Source: CAVZQN01 sp963837395 (GTDB lineage: Bacteria; Acidobacteriota; HRBIN11; JAKEFK01). From it: a stretch of DNA of 64,000 nucleotides. The notes under the pieces were generated by a model, which was given only the letters and a program-made list of their open reading frames with translations, had not been told where the DNA came from and did not search any database. A program made the translations under genes and the position numbers. Positions 35,065 to 43,758 of this stretch are shown here, piece after piece; positions within the stretch are counted from its first letter, which is position 1; each line of letters starts with the position of its first letter. Where the stretch lies: contig CAWINI010000003.1 of the NCBI GenBank assembly GCA_963837395.1, positions 372,001-436,000 on the forward strand, in the 5' to 3' direction.

Positions 35065-37017
35065 ATGACCAAACGGATTTTGATCATTCTAATTTTTCTT
35101 GCAGTAACGGTGGGAGCGCACCGCTTCCAGAAAACTACGCCTGAAAGTAAATTCAGGCATTTTAAGACTGCACGAATCGATGTTGCATATCTTCCAGATA
35201 CATTAGTCGCTCAAAACATAAAAAGCCTGGCAAAACAATTGGAGAAAAACTTAAATGAAGCAGAATCGATGTTGGACATAAAACTGTATGAACCGCTTCA
35301 TGCTTACATTTACAATTCGTTTCAAGAAAAAGGCGATCACATTCGTGAAATTCAACTCGCAGATGCGGTTCCTAAAGATAAAACGATCTACTGTATTTGG
35401 AACAAGACTTTTGATGGTCTTGCTGAGCGGATGGAATACCAGGTTTTACTGTACGAGAAGTTTGGTCAACCTATGAATGATGATATCGCTCGCGGTATAA
35501 CGGCTGGGCTGGCTGAACGATGGAATCACAAATCATTGCAAGATTGGGAACGGGTATTATCTGACAGAGATTTGATTCCTGATTGGAATTTTTATAAACA
35601 ACATGAACAAAAGATGAGCGAATTTATAACAATTCCATTTTTAGCTATGACAGCAAATGAATTAAAAGAAAGATATGGATTGAGCACACTGGGGGAATTT
35701 TATCGTAGCGGAATCCTTCCCGGGGAATTTGAGGCAGCACTACAAAATCCAAAAGCCAAAACCATTGCAGCGGTAAATCGGACTAGGAAATTTAGTCCTG
35801 AATTTCAAAAAGGTATGACCTACGCATTCTGGAATAGTGCGAATGCAGGTTATGCCGGGTCTAAATCGATGGATTCATTACGTCAGTTAAAAACATCCGG
35901 CGTTGAATGGATTGCAGCTATTCCCTATGGCTACATGGAGTCTCATGATTCAACAAAAATCCATACAGCGGGTCACAACATTTACGGTGAAAGCGACGAA
36001 AGCATGTTTCAGTTGAAACTGGATGCACAGAAGCTTGGAATCAAAATTATGATGAAGCCGCAGATCTGGATTTCACATGAAGCATGGCCTGGCAAAATCA
36101 ATATGGATTCTGCAGGTGACTGGGATGAATGGTTTGACAGCTATGAACAATGGATCACTCATTATGCGCTGATATCGGAACTGATGCATGCGGATATGTT
36201 TTGCATCGGAACTGAGATGGTTGAAGCTACAACTCAACATCCGAAACGTTGGCGCGAAATTATTGCGCGAGTACGACAGGTTTATTCCGGACCAATTGTC
36301 TATGCTGCAAATTGGGGAAAAGAGTTTGAAGAAATCACATTTTGGGATGCATTGGATTACATGGGATTGGATAATTATTACCCCGTTCGAAATTCGGTAG
36401 AAGAAAGTCCCGATGTCATGCGTGAACGATTTCTAGAACAAAAAGCAAAACTAAAAGCAATTGCGATGCGCTGGCAAAAGCCGTTGTTGTTTACGGAGAT
36501 TGGCTACATGGCGAATGAAACTGCTGGAATGGGTCCGCGTGAAGATCAATATACAAAATATGATGAAAAGATGCAGGCGGAATGTTATAAGCTTGCATTG
36601 GAAACGTACTGGAATGAGCCATGGTTTGCCGGGATGTATTGGTGGAAGTGGTTCAGCAATCCTGATGATAGTGGAACCGATGCCGATGCCCATTCGCCAC
36701 ATGGCCGCAAAGCCGGCCGCATCCTGGCCGAGTGGTATAGAGGACCGTGGGCCTGGCCCGCATTGAGGACCGTGGGCTCTGGCCCGCATTACGGAGCGCT
36801 GGCATCCTGCCCGCTTTACGGAGCGCAGGCCTCTGGCCTGCATTATGGACCGCGGGCTTCTAGCCCGCTATATATGGAGGTGACTCATGAAGCATTCATC
36901 ATACTATATCCTACTTACTATACTAATAGTACTATTCCTAACCTCATCCTGCGAATTCAACAACAACGACGACCCTGCCGATTCCAATTTAGTCCAAATT
37001 CGCGACAACTCTTTTGA
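35065..37017 (+). CDS. GH113-like glycosidase with repeat-derived C-terminal tail
   Basis: A secreted protein with an N-terminal signal (RILIILIFLAVTVGA). Residues to about 235 contain a helical N-terminal part. The C-terminal part looks like a (beta/alpha)8 glycosidase of the GH113 type: MTYAFWNSANAGYAGSKS, WIAAIPYGYM, MMKPQIWISHEAWPG, MFCIGTEMVEATTQ, YMGLDNYYPV and LLFTEIGYMANETAG, with Glu candidates in GTEM and FTEIGY. The natural end is probably near GRILAEWYR (about 36740). After this the frame runs through five palindromic repeat units and into the next gene, adding about 90 residues without a stop until 37017. Substrate is likely a beta-mannan-type glycan, by family only. Confidence 0.82.
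   Translation: MTKRILIILIFLAVTVGAHRFQKTTPESKFRHFKTARIDVAYLPDTLVAQNIKSLAKQLEKNLNEAESMLDIKLYEPLHAYIYNSFQEKGDHIREIQLADAVPKDKTIYCIWNKTFDGLAERMEYQVLLYEKFGQPMNDDIARGITAGLAERWNHKSLQDWERVLSDRDLIPDWNFYKQHEQKMSEFITIPFLAMTANELKERYGLSTLGEFYRSGILPGEFEAALQNPKAKTIAAVNRTRKFSPEFQKGMTYAFWNSANAGYAGSKSMDSLRQLKTSGVEWIAAIPYGYMESHDSTKIHTAGHNIYGESDESMFQLKLDAQKLGIKIMMKPQIWISHEAWPGKINMDSAGDWDEWFDSYEQWITHYALISELMHADMFCIGTEMVEATTQHPKRWREIIARVRQVYSGPIVYAANWGKEFEEITFWDALDYMGLDNYYPVRNSVEESPDVMRERFLEQKAKLKAIAMRWQKPLLFTEIGYMANETAGMGPREDQYTKYDEKMQAECYKLALETYWNEPWFAGMYWWKWFSNPDDSGTDADAHSPHGRKAGRILAEWYRGPWAWPALRTVGSGPHYGALASCPLYGAQASGLHYGPRASSPLYMEVTHEAFIILYPTYYTNSTIPNLILRIQQQRRPCRFQFSPNSRQLF
36741..36869. repeat. Five-unit array of GC-rich palindromes inside coding sequence
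   Basis: Five consecutive units of about 26-29 bases, each a small hairpin such as GCGGGCTTCTAGCCCGC or GCGCAGGCCTCTGGCCTGC, are joined by ATTACGGA- or ATTATGGA-like linkers. All are translated in the glycosidase frame (GLHYGPRASSPLY-like peptide) and end just before the GGAGGTGA ribosome binding site of the cupredoxin gene. Two more units lie at 47805-47860. Confidence 0.9.
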
Positions 37018-37249
37018 TCCGCCAGTGCTTTCAGTGGTTGTAGGCCGGGTCGTGGCCTGGCGACATGAGGGCAGCAGTCCTCATACAGTCACCAGCGGAT
37101 CACCGACACAAAATCCTGGCGCACGGTTTGACAGCGGTACGTTGCGAAATGGGCAGGGATTTACGTTTACATTCAGTGAAGCCGGAATTTATCCTTATTT
37201 CTGCAAAATCCATGGTGCAATGATGTCCGGGGCCATTCAAGTTCGGTAA
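36887..37249 (+). CDS. Plastocyanin-like cupredoxin lipoprotein
   Basis: A 120-residue small blue-copper protein. The signal ends in LTSSC with lipidated Cys22. The copper site is complete: His65 (SSPHTVTSG), Cys105, His108 and Met111 or Met112 (YFCKIHGAMMSG). It likely carries electrons at the outer face of the cytoplasmic or outer membrane. An excellent site (ATATGGAGGTGACTC) precedes ATG 36887, which fixes the start. The gene overlaps the 3' extension of the glycosidase frame by 131 bases, and that extension is probably artefactual. A donor or acceptor partner is not adjacent. Confidence 0.92.
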   Translation: MKHSSYYILLTILIVLFLTSSCEFNNNDDPADSNLVQIRDNSFDPPVLSVVVGRVVAWRHEGSSPHTVTSGSPTQNPGARFDSGTLRNGQGFTFTFSEAGIYPYFCKIHGAMMSGAIQVR

Positions 37250-37256
37250 CAACTTT

Positions 37257-38573
37257 ATGCAGGGGCAGAATGGCTCCCATTCAATTACTTCCGTAAAACC
37301 ACTACTCTTTGCTGCCATCTTTTTTGAGGCGATCTACATTGCGCTGCTGTTTGTTGGCGATTGGCATTTGCACATTCCAGTTTTTCTTGCGCTCTACTTC
37401 AGCGCGTTTGCAATTTATTTGTTCTTTGTAATTCAGATCAGCCACAGAGGCCGGCTGCGGAGGCAGGGAGCGATGCCGGCCTCATCCGCAGCAAAGGTTA
37501 TTCTTGTATCATCATTTATTTTTCGACTCACAATTTTTTGGACCACACCATCATTATCTGGAGATATTTATCGCTATATCTGGGACGGTCGTGTTCAAAA
37601 CGCCGGATTAAATCCTTATGGTCATCCGCCAGAATCACCTGATCTTGCCTTTTTGCGCGACGCTGAATACGAAAAAATTAATCACAAAGATTTCAGCACA
37701 CCTTACCCGCCGGCTGCTGAAATGTATTTTCGGATTCTGTCAAAAATCTCTACAAACCTTTCTGTTTTTAAATTTGGAATTGCAATCTTTGATTTTCTTT
37801 TGATCATAGTTCTCCGCAAACTGCTGCAAACAGAAAAACGGGATGCTTCCCTATTGCTGATCTATGCATGGCATCCATTGCCGATTCTTGATTTTGCCGG
37901 CGCAGGACATCTCGATGTGATAGCGATGTGCCTGCTGATGCTAACGATCTGGCTTGTTCAAAGAGGTTTGCCCGCCTCGGCGGGTGCAACACTAGCGCTC
38001 GGTACTCTGACAAAATTTTTGCCGGCATTCTCATTGCCATGGTTAATCCGAAAAGGCAGCTGGAAGATGGTTGTTGCAGGCTTGGTGGTGACAATCGCTC
38101 TTGGTTTGCAATATTACACGCCTGATCAACGAATGATTTCAGGGTTGTCTACTTTTTATCACAAATGGTGGTTCAACGATTCCATCTTTAGATTTTTGTA
38201 CGGCTTCTTTGGCGCTGAAATCTCTCGCCTGATAGGCGGAGCTGCTACTTTGCTTATGCTAGCATTCTGCTGGTTCAAAAAATATCCGGTTTATCGTTCG
38301 ATGTTAATCGTTTATGGAACGTTACTGCTTTTCTCACCAGTGGTTCATCCGTGGTATGTGTGCTGGGTGATTCCGCTACTGGTTTTTCACCAAAATGCAG
38401 CATGGCTTTTTTTCAGCGGATGGGTGGCAATCTCGTATATCGTTTGGTATGTCTATCCGGTTGGAGAATGGAAGCACGACAACTGGCTCATGCTTCTGGT
38501 GTATTCCCCTCTCTATGCGATGTTGTTAATTAGTTGGATCCGGAGCAAATTCACCACAGAGTCACGGACGTAA
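37257..38573 (+). CDS. Membrane glycosyltransferase (GT87/GT39-like)
   Basis: A 438-residue polytopic protein with about 10-12 hydrophobic segments. The loop after the first helices carries SGDIYRYIWDGRVQNAGLNP (20 residues, about 104-123), typical of lipid-linked-sugar transferases such as the GT87/GT83-like C-type enzymes, whose catalytic acidic residue sits in such a loop. A later block reads YAWHPLPILDFAGAGHLDV. It likely moves a mannose-like sugar from a polyprenyl phosphate to a periplasmic acceptor. Two palindromic insertions are translated in frame: residues about 64-76 (repeat at 37446-37484) and the RGLPASAGA segment (37967-37989). The start ATG 37257 has only a weak ribosome site. 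Confidence 0.83.
   Translation: MQGQNGSHSITSVKPLLFAAIFFEAIYIALLFVGDWHLHIPVFLALYFSAFAIYLFFVIQISHRGRLRRQGAMPASSAAKVILVSSFIFRLTIFWTTPSLSGDIYRYIWDGRVQNAGLNPYGHPPESPDLAFLRDAEYEKINHKDFSTPYPPAAEMYFRILSKISTNLSVFKFGIAIFDFLLIIVLRKLLQTEKRDASLLLIYAWHPLPILDFAGAGHLDVIAMCLLMLTIWLVQRGLPASAGATLALGTLTKFLPAFSLPWLIRKGSWKMVVAGLVVTIALGLQYYTPDQRMISGLSTFYHKWWFNDSIFRFLYGFFGAEISRLIGGAATLLMLAFCWFKKYPVYRSMLIVYGTLLLFSPVVHPWYVCWVIPLLVFHQNAAWLFFSGWVAISYIVWYVYPVGEWKHDNWLMLLVYSPLYAMLLISWIRSKFTTESRT
37446..37484. repeat. GAGGCCGGC palindrome inside the glycosyltransferase gene
   Basis: GAGGCCGGC at 37447-37455 pairs with GCCGGCCTC at 37475-37483, with TGCGGAGGCAGGGAGCGAT between. The same block in opposite orientation is found at 46477-46516. 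Here it is 39 bases long and translated in frame in a cytoplasm- or periplasm-facing loop. Confidence 0.8.
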
Positions 38574-38577
38574 AAAA

Positions 38578-39156
38578 TTACTGAGCGCGTTTTGCGCCGA
38601 TCTTAAAATGGATCGAAACATCGTTTTGTAATTGCACAAACACAACTTTCGGACGTTCAATCTTCCATTCATCCAGCACCACAGCCATATCACCTTCAGC
38701 AGTTAACATGTCACTCGTAAGTTGAATCGTGACCGGCACGCTGATTTGTTTTTCCAAACCATGCATTTTTAAAGAACCCTTTATCGTTGCTTTCACTCGC
38801 TGTCCTGTCTTCAACTCTTTTTGATCGGCTTGGATTAAGGTGGAGTTAAATTCAATTAATGGATACTTACCAACTTCAAAACATTTTTCGCGCATGTCTT
38901 TGTCGCGCTTTTCATTATCGGTATTAAAGGAGGTTGGATCTAACTTGATCGATATTTTCGCAGAAGTAATATCTGATGGATCACCGGTAATTGTGCCGTT
39001 AAATCGATTTCCAACACCATGGACATGATGCAACTGCGCGCTGACATCAAATGTCAAAGAGGACAACCGCGGAACAATTACATAATTTTCAGCTTCAGCA
39101 AACAAAAATGAAAAAGGCAGGACCAGTAAAACAAGAAACAATAGGATTTTTTTCAT
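38578..39156 (-). CDS. YceI-family protein
   Basis: A 192-residue secreted protein with a signal peptide (KILLFLVLLVLPFSFLFAEA). Its eight-stranded barrel-like pattern includes SSLTFDVSAQLHHVHG, NRFNGTI, MREKCFEVGKYPLIEF and SLKMHGLEKQISVPV. YceI proteins bind long polyprenyl or lipid-like molecules in the periplasm; the ligand here is unknown. ATG overlaps the repaired stop of the methyltransferase-like gene (ATGA), and AAAAGGAG precedes it. It is the last gene of the four-gene minus-strand unit. Confidence 0.9.
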   Translation of the reverse strand: MKKILLFLVLLVLPFSFLFAEAENYVIVPRLSSLTFDVSAQLHHVHGVGNRFNGTITGDPSDITSAKISIKLDPTSFNTDNEKRDKDMREKCFEVGKYPLIEFNSTLIQADQKELKTGQRVKATIKGSLKMHGLEKQISVPVTIQLTSDMLTAEGDMAVVLDEWKIERPKVVFVQLQNDVSIHFKIGAKRAQ

Positions 39157-39720
39157 GGAATGAATCTCCTTTTAGTGGCCATAGTTTTAGAGTAGTCAGT
39201 GTATTGCATCAGCGCCTGCTCTTCAGCCCGAATTCGCAAAAATAATAAACATGAAAATACCAGGGCTACACACATTAAGGTTACATACGCTTTCCCCATT
39301 AATGGTAACGCCAGGCTTTCGGTAACCACTGCAATGTAATTTGGATGGCGGATCCAACGGTAAGGGCACCTTCGTGACTGCCTGACTTCCAGGAACGATC
39401 AAAACTTTCATCGTCCAAAATGAGCCCAATGCCGAAATTGCCCAGAATTTTAATGCTTTCGCTGCAAGTACAATTGATCCAAAAATGATTAACCAGTTAA
39501 AACTCACTTCTCTTGCAGCCTTGTAATATTCAAATACGGATCCGTCAAATTGAAACAGATACAGCAGTACCATCAATGGAAGTAAATATGGAGCTACGTC
39601 AATTGCACCTCTTGCAATCAACACCGAAGAATTCTTTCGTGAAATTGCAGCTTCAACCAAAGACTCAAGAAGAATGAACAGAACGAAAGCGGGATAGATA
39701 ATCTGCACTCGAAAACTCAA
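39153..39720 (-). CDS. Isoprenylcysteine-methyltransferase-like membrane protein, frameshifted
   Basis: A small membrane methyltransferase of the ICMT/PEMT-like type, about 190 residues once repaired. The first frame carries four hydrophobic segments and SFWTMKVLIVPGSQAVTK. The second frame continues PYRWIRHPNYIAVVTESLAL and ends RIRAEEQALMQYTDYSK; the RHPNY and E-rich motifs are the hallmarks. The break is at the GGG of 39364-39366 (plus strand), where removing one base restores KVPYRWIRHPNY. It starts with TTG overlapping the radical SAM stop (TTGA), and its stop overlaps YceI. It probably methylates a lipid-linked or isoprenoid carboxyl/hydroxyl group at the inner membrane. Confidence 0.82.
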
Positions 39721-41144
39721 AAGGTATGAGTCGACAAAAATAATTCGTCTTTAAGACCGCTTTTTAGAAACAAATAATTGTTGTAAATCAATCCGAATAC
39801 GGACCGCCAGTAATAACGCCATAGACGGCTATTGCCCAACAATCGTGGATGCCAGTACAGTTTTGCCCCTTCTTTCAGCATTAACCGGCTGAGTTGTTTT
39901 TGGGTGAGGTGCTGAGTACGAACGTTCGCGATGAATCCATTGTATTTTGATAAATCATCCAGATTCGTGACCAGTCCCATATCAATCAATTCTTGCCGCA
40001 TTTGTGTTTTGGGATAAGGAGTTAAGGTTTGAATAATCGGATGATCAACACCGATTTCAAGTGTGTACTTAAAGACTTCACGCACATCATCTGCATCATC
40101 AGAGGGATTCCCGATGATGAAACCACCTAACACCACGATTCCATTTTCTTGCAAATACTGCACAGCTTCGCGAGTGTGAGCATTGATTGTGCTCTTCTTG
40201 AATAATTCAAGATTGCGTTTGTTGCCGCTTTCAATCCCTAAGAAAACGAATTTGAATCCTGCTTTACCCATCATCTTTGCAAGTTCGCGGTCGGATGCGA
40301 TCCCGATCACGGTTGCCTGCGTCATATAATCCATGGTATGCAAATCGTTGCGAATAATTTCTTCGCACAAGACTTTCATTCGTGGAACATTCAACGTGAT
40401 GTTGTCATCAACAAAAAAAACTCCGTGAGTTCCTCGTTTCTTAATTTGTTTCAGATCATCAATGATCCTTTCAATCGGAAATTCACGAAAACTTTTCCCG
40501 TACATGCGGGTGATACTGCAAAAGGTACAGGGAAAGGTGCAGCCACGCGTTGTTTCCGCCAAATCAAAAGATCTCTTTAGATAATGAAAGCGATTCAGAA
40601 TTCTGACATCTCTGCGCGGCAATGGAAGCTGATCGAGCTCCAACAATGGAGCATTATCAGGATGTGAATAAGAACCATCTCCGTTGCGATACGACAGTCC
40701 GGGAATGCCGGTGTAATCCTCATCACCACTTCGCAATCGCTCCACCAAACTGCGAAGAGTCGGTTCACCTTCTGCGCGAATCAAAAAATCGATGAATTCT
40801 GAATCTTCAGATTCACCGATTTCACGATGCAACAATGTCGCATGATAACCGCCAAGCGCAACTTTCGTTTTAGGTTGTGTTTGTTTTACAACGCGGGCCA
40901 ATCGGCGTGCCGTACTATATTGGAAACTCATCGAACTTAAGCCAACAAGATCCGGCTCGAAATCTTTCACCAAATTCGCGACGGTTGCTCCAACGTGTTG
41001 ATTTTTTAAGTTCAGATCAATGATCTTCACATCAATATCTTGCGGAAGACTTCCTGCCAGAGAACACAATCCAAGATTCGGCATCTTCATGACCTGATCA
41101 AAACAAGAGGCATTATCGGGCATTGCCACCATGAGGATTTTCAT
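39717..41144 (-). CDS. B12-binding-domain radical SAM protein
   Basis: A 475-residue relative of the enzyme at 5339. The N-terminal cobalamin-type domain has LVGLSSMSFQYSTARR and VALGGYHATLL. The cluster motif CTFPCTFC is followed by a barrel with VFFVDDNI and FLGIESGN. ATG 41144 is chosen because AAAGGTGG precedes it; an earlier start at 41168 would overlap the reductase. It is the second gene of the lipid/isoprenoid-type operon. Class B enzymes methylate, cyclise or couple carbon centres (for example in hopanoid or phosphonate pathways); which reaction occurs here is unknown. Confidence 0.88.
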   Translation of the reverse strand: MKILMVAMPDNASCFDQVMKMPNLGLCSLAGSLPQDIDVKIIDLNLKNQHVGATVANLVKDFEPDLVGLSSMSFQYSTARRLARVVKQTQPKTKVALGGYHATLLHREIGESEDSEFIDFLIRAEGEPTLRSLVERLRSGDEDYTGIPGLSYRNGDGSYSHPDNAPLLELDQLPLPRRDVRILNRFHYLKRSFDLAETTRGCTFPCTFCSITRMYGKSFREFPIERIIDDLKQIKKRGTHGVFFVDDNITLNVPRMKVLCEEIIRNDLHTMDYMTQATVIGIASDRELAKMMGKAGFKFVFLGIESGNKRNLELFKKSTINAHTREAVQYLQENGIVVLGGFIIGNPSDDADDVREVFKYTLEIGVDHPIIQTLTPYPKTQMRQELIDMGLVTNLDDLSKYNGFIANVRTQHLTQKQLSRLMLKEGAKLYWHPRLLGNSRLWRYYWRSVFGLIYNNYLFLKSGLKDELFLSTHTF

Positions 41145-41154
41145 AAGGCCACCT

Positions 41155-42351
41155 TTATGCAAAAACAAGTTTCAATAGGAACCGTAAGTTCCACACATCT
41201 TCAACCGGTAAAGCGCAACCGACTGCACTTACCACAGTATCACCAAGATCGATATTTCGCGAAAAGCGATCGATTAACATCTGGGAGAGTCGAGGATTTG
41301 GGATCGCAAGTTGAAAGAGTCGATTCATAGCTTTTTTCCGTGAAAACAATTTTCGTCTCGCAACGTCATATGTTCGCAAAAACGAATCATCAAATCTTTG
41401 ACGTTTGAAAGCGTTGTCCAGGACGACGGATGCAATATCAGCGCTCAGAAATGCTTGATTGATTCCTTCACCGGTAAATGGATCAATAAAACCGCAGGTA
41501 TCACCAACAAGCAGCGTACGATGTCCGGTTGTTTTCGTAGTTTCAAACGCGAGAGGTCCTGCGCACATAATTGAATCAACAGGTTCTAATCCACTGAATC
41601 GTTCAGCTAACGGACTTTGCCGAATGCGTTCTTGAAGGAATGATTTGGGGTCAACATCACCACCGGGATGTTCTTTTTCATCAATCACCAGTGCAACATT
41701 CGCCAACACTTCACTCAACGGGGCGATTCCGATATAACCACCGCGAACCAAATGTACTTCACCGTAGTTGGAAAGATTCGGCAAACCTTCATAGTAAGTT
41801 ACATATGCATACTTCCTGAATCCACGAATCTCACGGACCCAATTGAATGTTCTGCCTACCAAATTATTGCGGCCGTCTGCTCCGATCAGGATCGAACCGG
41901 TAAAATCGAATTGTTGACCTTGACCGTCTGTACCTCGAACTCCGACAACTTGAGTGCCATCAAACAACAAACGATCTGCGCGAACACCTTCATAGATTCT
42001 GATTCCTGCACCGCGTGCTTGTCTCACAAGCAAAGTATCAAATCCTTCACGCATTACTGCATAGCCGCAGATTTCACGATCGGGACGATAACGTCCGGTA
42101 AATGAATTGCCATCCGAATCATGAATCTTCATTCCATAAATTGGATAGGGATGAAGATCAAGCAAACCCTTCAGAAGATCATGTTTTTTCATCCAGCGAA
42201 CTGCTTGCGGATTCAAAAATTCACCGCAAATTTTTTTGCGTGGAAATTTCGCAGGATCAATGATTTCGGTTCTATAACCTTTCCGTGCCATCAGCAGAGA
42301 TATAGCAATTCCGGCCGGACCGGCACCAAGGACCACAAGATCAGCTAACAT
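41155..42351 (-). CDS. Geranylgeranyl-reductase-type FAD oxidoreductase
   Basis: A 398-residue flavoprotein. The FAD motif VVLGAGPAGIAISLLMARKG (20 residues, 7-26) opens the protein. GLNPQAVRW-like sequence (CGEFLNPQAVRWM), RGYIGIAPLSE and LLVGDTCGFIDPFTGEGINQ (20 residues) are the expected later blocks. The family includes geranylgeranyl reductases, halogenases and hydroxylases, so it likely reduces or oxidises an isoprenoid or polyketide-type lipid. It is the first gene of the minus-strand operon and faces the ketosynthase gene. Confidence 0.9.
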   Translation of the reverse strand: MLADLVVLGAGPAGIAISLLMARKGYRTEIIDPAKFPRKKICGEFLNPQAVRWMKKHDLLKGLLDLHPYPIYGMKIHDSDGNSFTGRYRPDREICGYAVMREGFDTLLVRQARGAGIRIYEGVRADRLLFDGTQVVGVRGTDGQGQQFDFTGSILIGADGRNNLVGRTFNWVREIRGFRKYAYVTYYEGLPNLSNYGEVHLVRGGYIGIAPLSEVLANVALVIDEKEHPGGDVDPKSFLQERIRQSPLAERFSGLEPVDSIMCAGPLAFETTKTTGHRTLLVGDTCGFIDPFTGEGINQAFLSADIASVVLDNAFKRQRFDDSFLRTYDVARRKLFSRKKAMNRLFQLAIPNPRLSQMLIDRFSRNIDLGDTVVSAVGCALPVEDVWNLRFLLKLVFA

Positions 42352-42510
42352 AATTTAACAAAATCGCGGAAGGAATCCATGCTCCATACAATCGTAGTTC
42401 CTCCAATTTCAATCTGCAACGATGATATGTAAATAGCAAATGTTGTAAAGAAAATGTAAATTCTATTGATAGCTAACGTGCTTTAAGACTTCAAGCTTAT
42501 ACTTCTAAAT
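42352..42510. promoter_or_regulatory. Divergent control region of the lipid/isoprenoid-type locus
   Basis: This 159-bp gap lies between the divergent reductase and ketosynthase genes and should hold both promoters. A/T-rich words such as TTGTAAAG (about 42438) and TATTGATAG (about 42463) could be a -35/-10 pair toward the ketosynthase, but matches are poor. GGAAGGAATCC and GTAGTTCCTCC form a weak dyad near 42370 and 42391. No small gene is seen. Confidence 0.3.
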
Positions 42511-43758
42511 ATGACTTCGCGAGTTGTAATCACCGGAATCGGCGTTCAAAGTCCGAATGGTAATGATAAACGCAGCTATTGGGATGCTCTTGCCAAAGGC
42601 AAGAGTGGCGTCGACACAGTGACATTATTTCCCGTTGACGGTTTGCAATGCACGGTGGTTGGCGAAGTAAAACAGCTTAGCTATGAATGTCTACCGCCAA
42701 AAGATCGCAGACGCGTTCCAAGGATCGTACCGTTAGCAATTCTGGCATCGGAAGAAGCGCTGAAAGATGCGCACATTCCTTACGAAACAATGAGCGAATC
42801 TGAAAGGCAGGATGTGGCTGTAGTTATCGGAACGGGTGGAGGCGGACTCGATTTTGCGGAACGTGAATATAAGAATTTCTTCGCGCCGGCTCAAACACAC
42901 GTAAGTCCTTTTGCAATCGTTTCATCGTTTGTTGGAATGGTATCCAGCGAAGTCAGCATTCATTTTGGATTTCGTGGTCCGAGTCACGTACTGTCGACCG
43001 GCTGCACCAGCTCAACGGATGCCATAGCTTATGCTGCAAGTATGGTCCGCAGCGGTATGGTGAAACATGCATTGGTTGGAGGTGCAGAGGCGTGTATTAC
43101 GCCAGGCATTCTTACCGGTTTTGTGTTGATGGGAACAACAGTAACGAAATGGAATCATGACCCTCAACGTGCATCACGTCCTTTTAATGTAGATCGCGAC
43201 GGTTTTGTGCTTTCGGAAGGATCATGGATGTTTGTGTTGGAAACTTATGAAAGCGCCGTTGCACGAAACGCAACCATTTATGCTGAAATTGCAGGATATG
43301 GATCAACCTGTGATGCATATCACAAATTCCAAATCATGCCGGGCGGTGATGAATCTGCACGCGCAGTTCAAAAAGCATTGGAGTCCGCACATCTTTCTAC
43401 AGATGAAGTTGAATACATTAATTTGCACGGAACTGCTACGAAATTGAATGATGAAATTGAAACTCTGGCGGTGAAAAAAGTTTTTAATAGTCGTGCCCAT
43501 CGTATTCCGACAAGTTCCACAAAATCGATGATCGGCCATCCACAAGGAGCCTGCGGTGCAGCAGGAATTGCAGCCGCTTGCATGACCTTAAACCAGGGGA
43601 TCATTCATCCAACAATTAATCTTGAAAAACCGGATCCGTCATGTGATCTGGATTATGTACCGAATGAAGCACGCGAATCGAATGTCAGTATTGCAATTTG
43701 CAATACTATTGCATTCGGATCGAAAAACAGCGCCCTTGTTTTGAAAAAAGTTGAATGA
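42511..43758 (+). CDS. FabF-like beta-ketoacyl synthase
   Basis: A 415-residue condensing enzyme. The Cys-His-His triad is intact: Cys165 (STGCTSSTD), His306 (NLHGTATKLND) and His343 (MIGHPQGACGA), with Lys338 nearby. It condenses an acyl thioester with a malonyl group by decarboxylation. The divergence from housekeeping FabF and the setting beside isoprenoid/lipid-type genes suggest a secondary lipid or polyketide role, but no acyl carrier protein gene is adjacent. ATG 42511 begins MTSRVVITGIG, as usual in the family. After the stop comes a CGCAAAGACG-type repeat. Confidence 0.92.
   Translation: MTSRVVITGIGVQSPNGNDKRSYWDALAKGKSGVDTVTLFPVDGLQCTVVGEVKQLSYECLPPKDRRRVPRIVPLAILASEEALKDAHIPYETMSESERQDVAVVIGTGGGGLDFAEREYKNFFAPAQTHVSPFAIVSSFVGMVSSEVSIHFGFRGPSHVLSTGCTSSTDAIAYAASMVRSGMVKHALVGGAEACITPGILTGFVLMGTTVTKWNHDPQRASRPFNVDRDGFVLSEGSWMFVLETYESAVARNATIYAEIAGYGSTCDAYHKFQIMPGGDESARAVQKALESAHLSTDEVEYINLHGTATKLNDEIETLAVKKVFNSRAHRIPTSSTKSMIGHPQGACGAAGIAAACMTLNQGIIHPTINLEKPDPSCDLDYVPNEARESNVSIAICNTIAFGSKNSALVLKKVE

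Noticed and set aside
36741..36869. Possible CRISPR array
   Set aside because: The units differ from each other, the linkers are only a few bases and are similar, and there are no unique spacers or cas genes.
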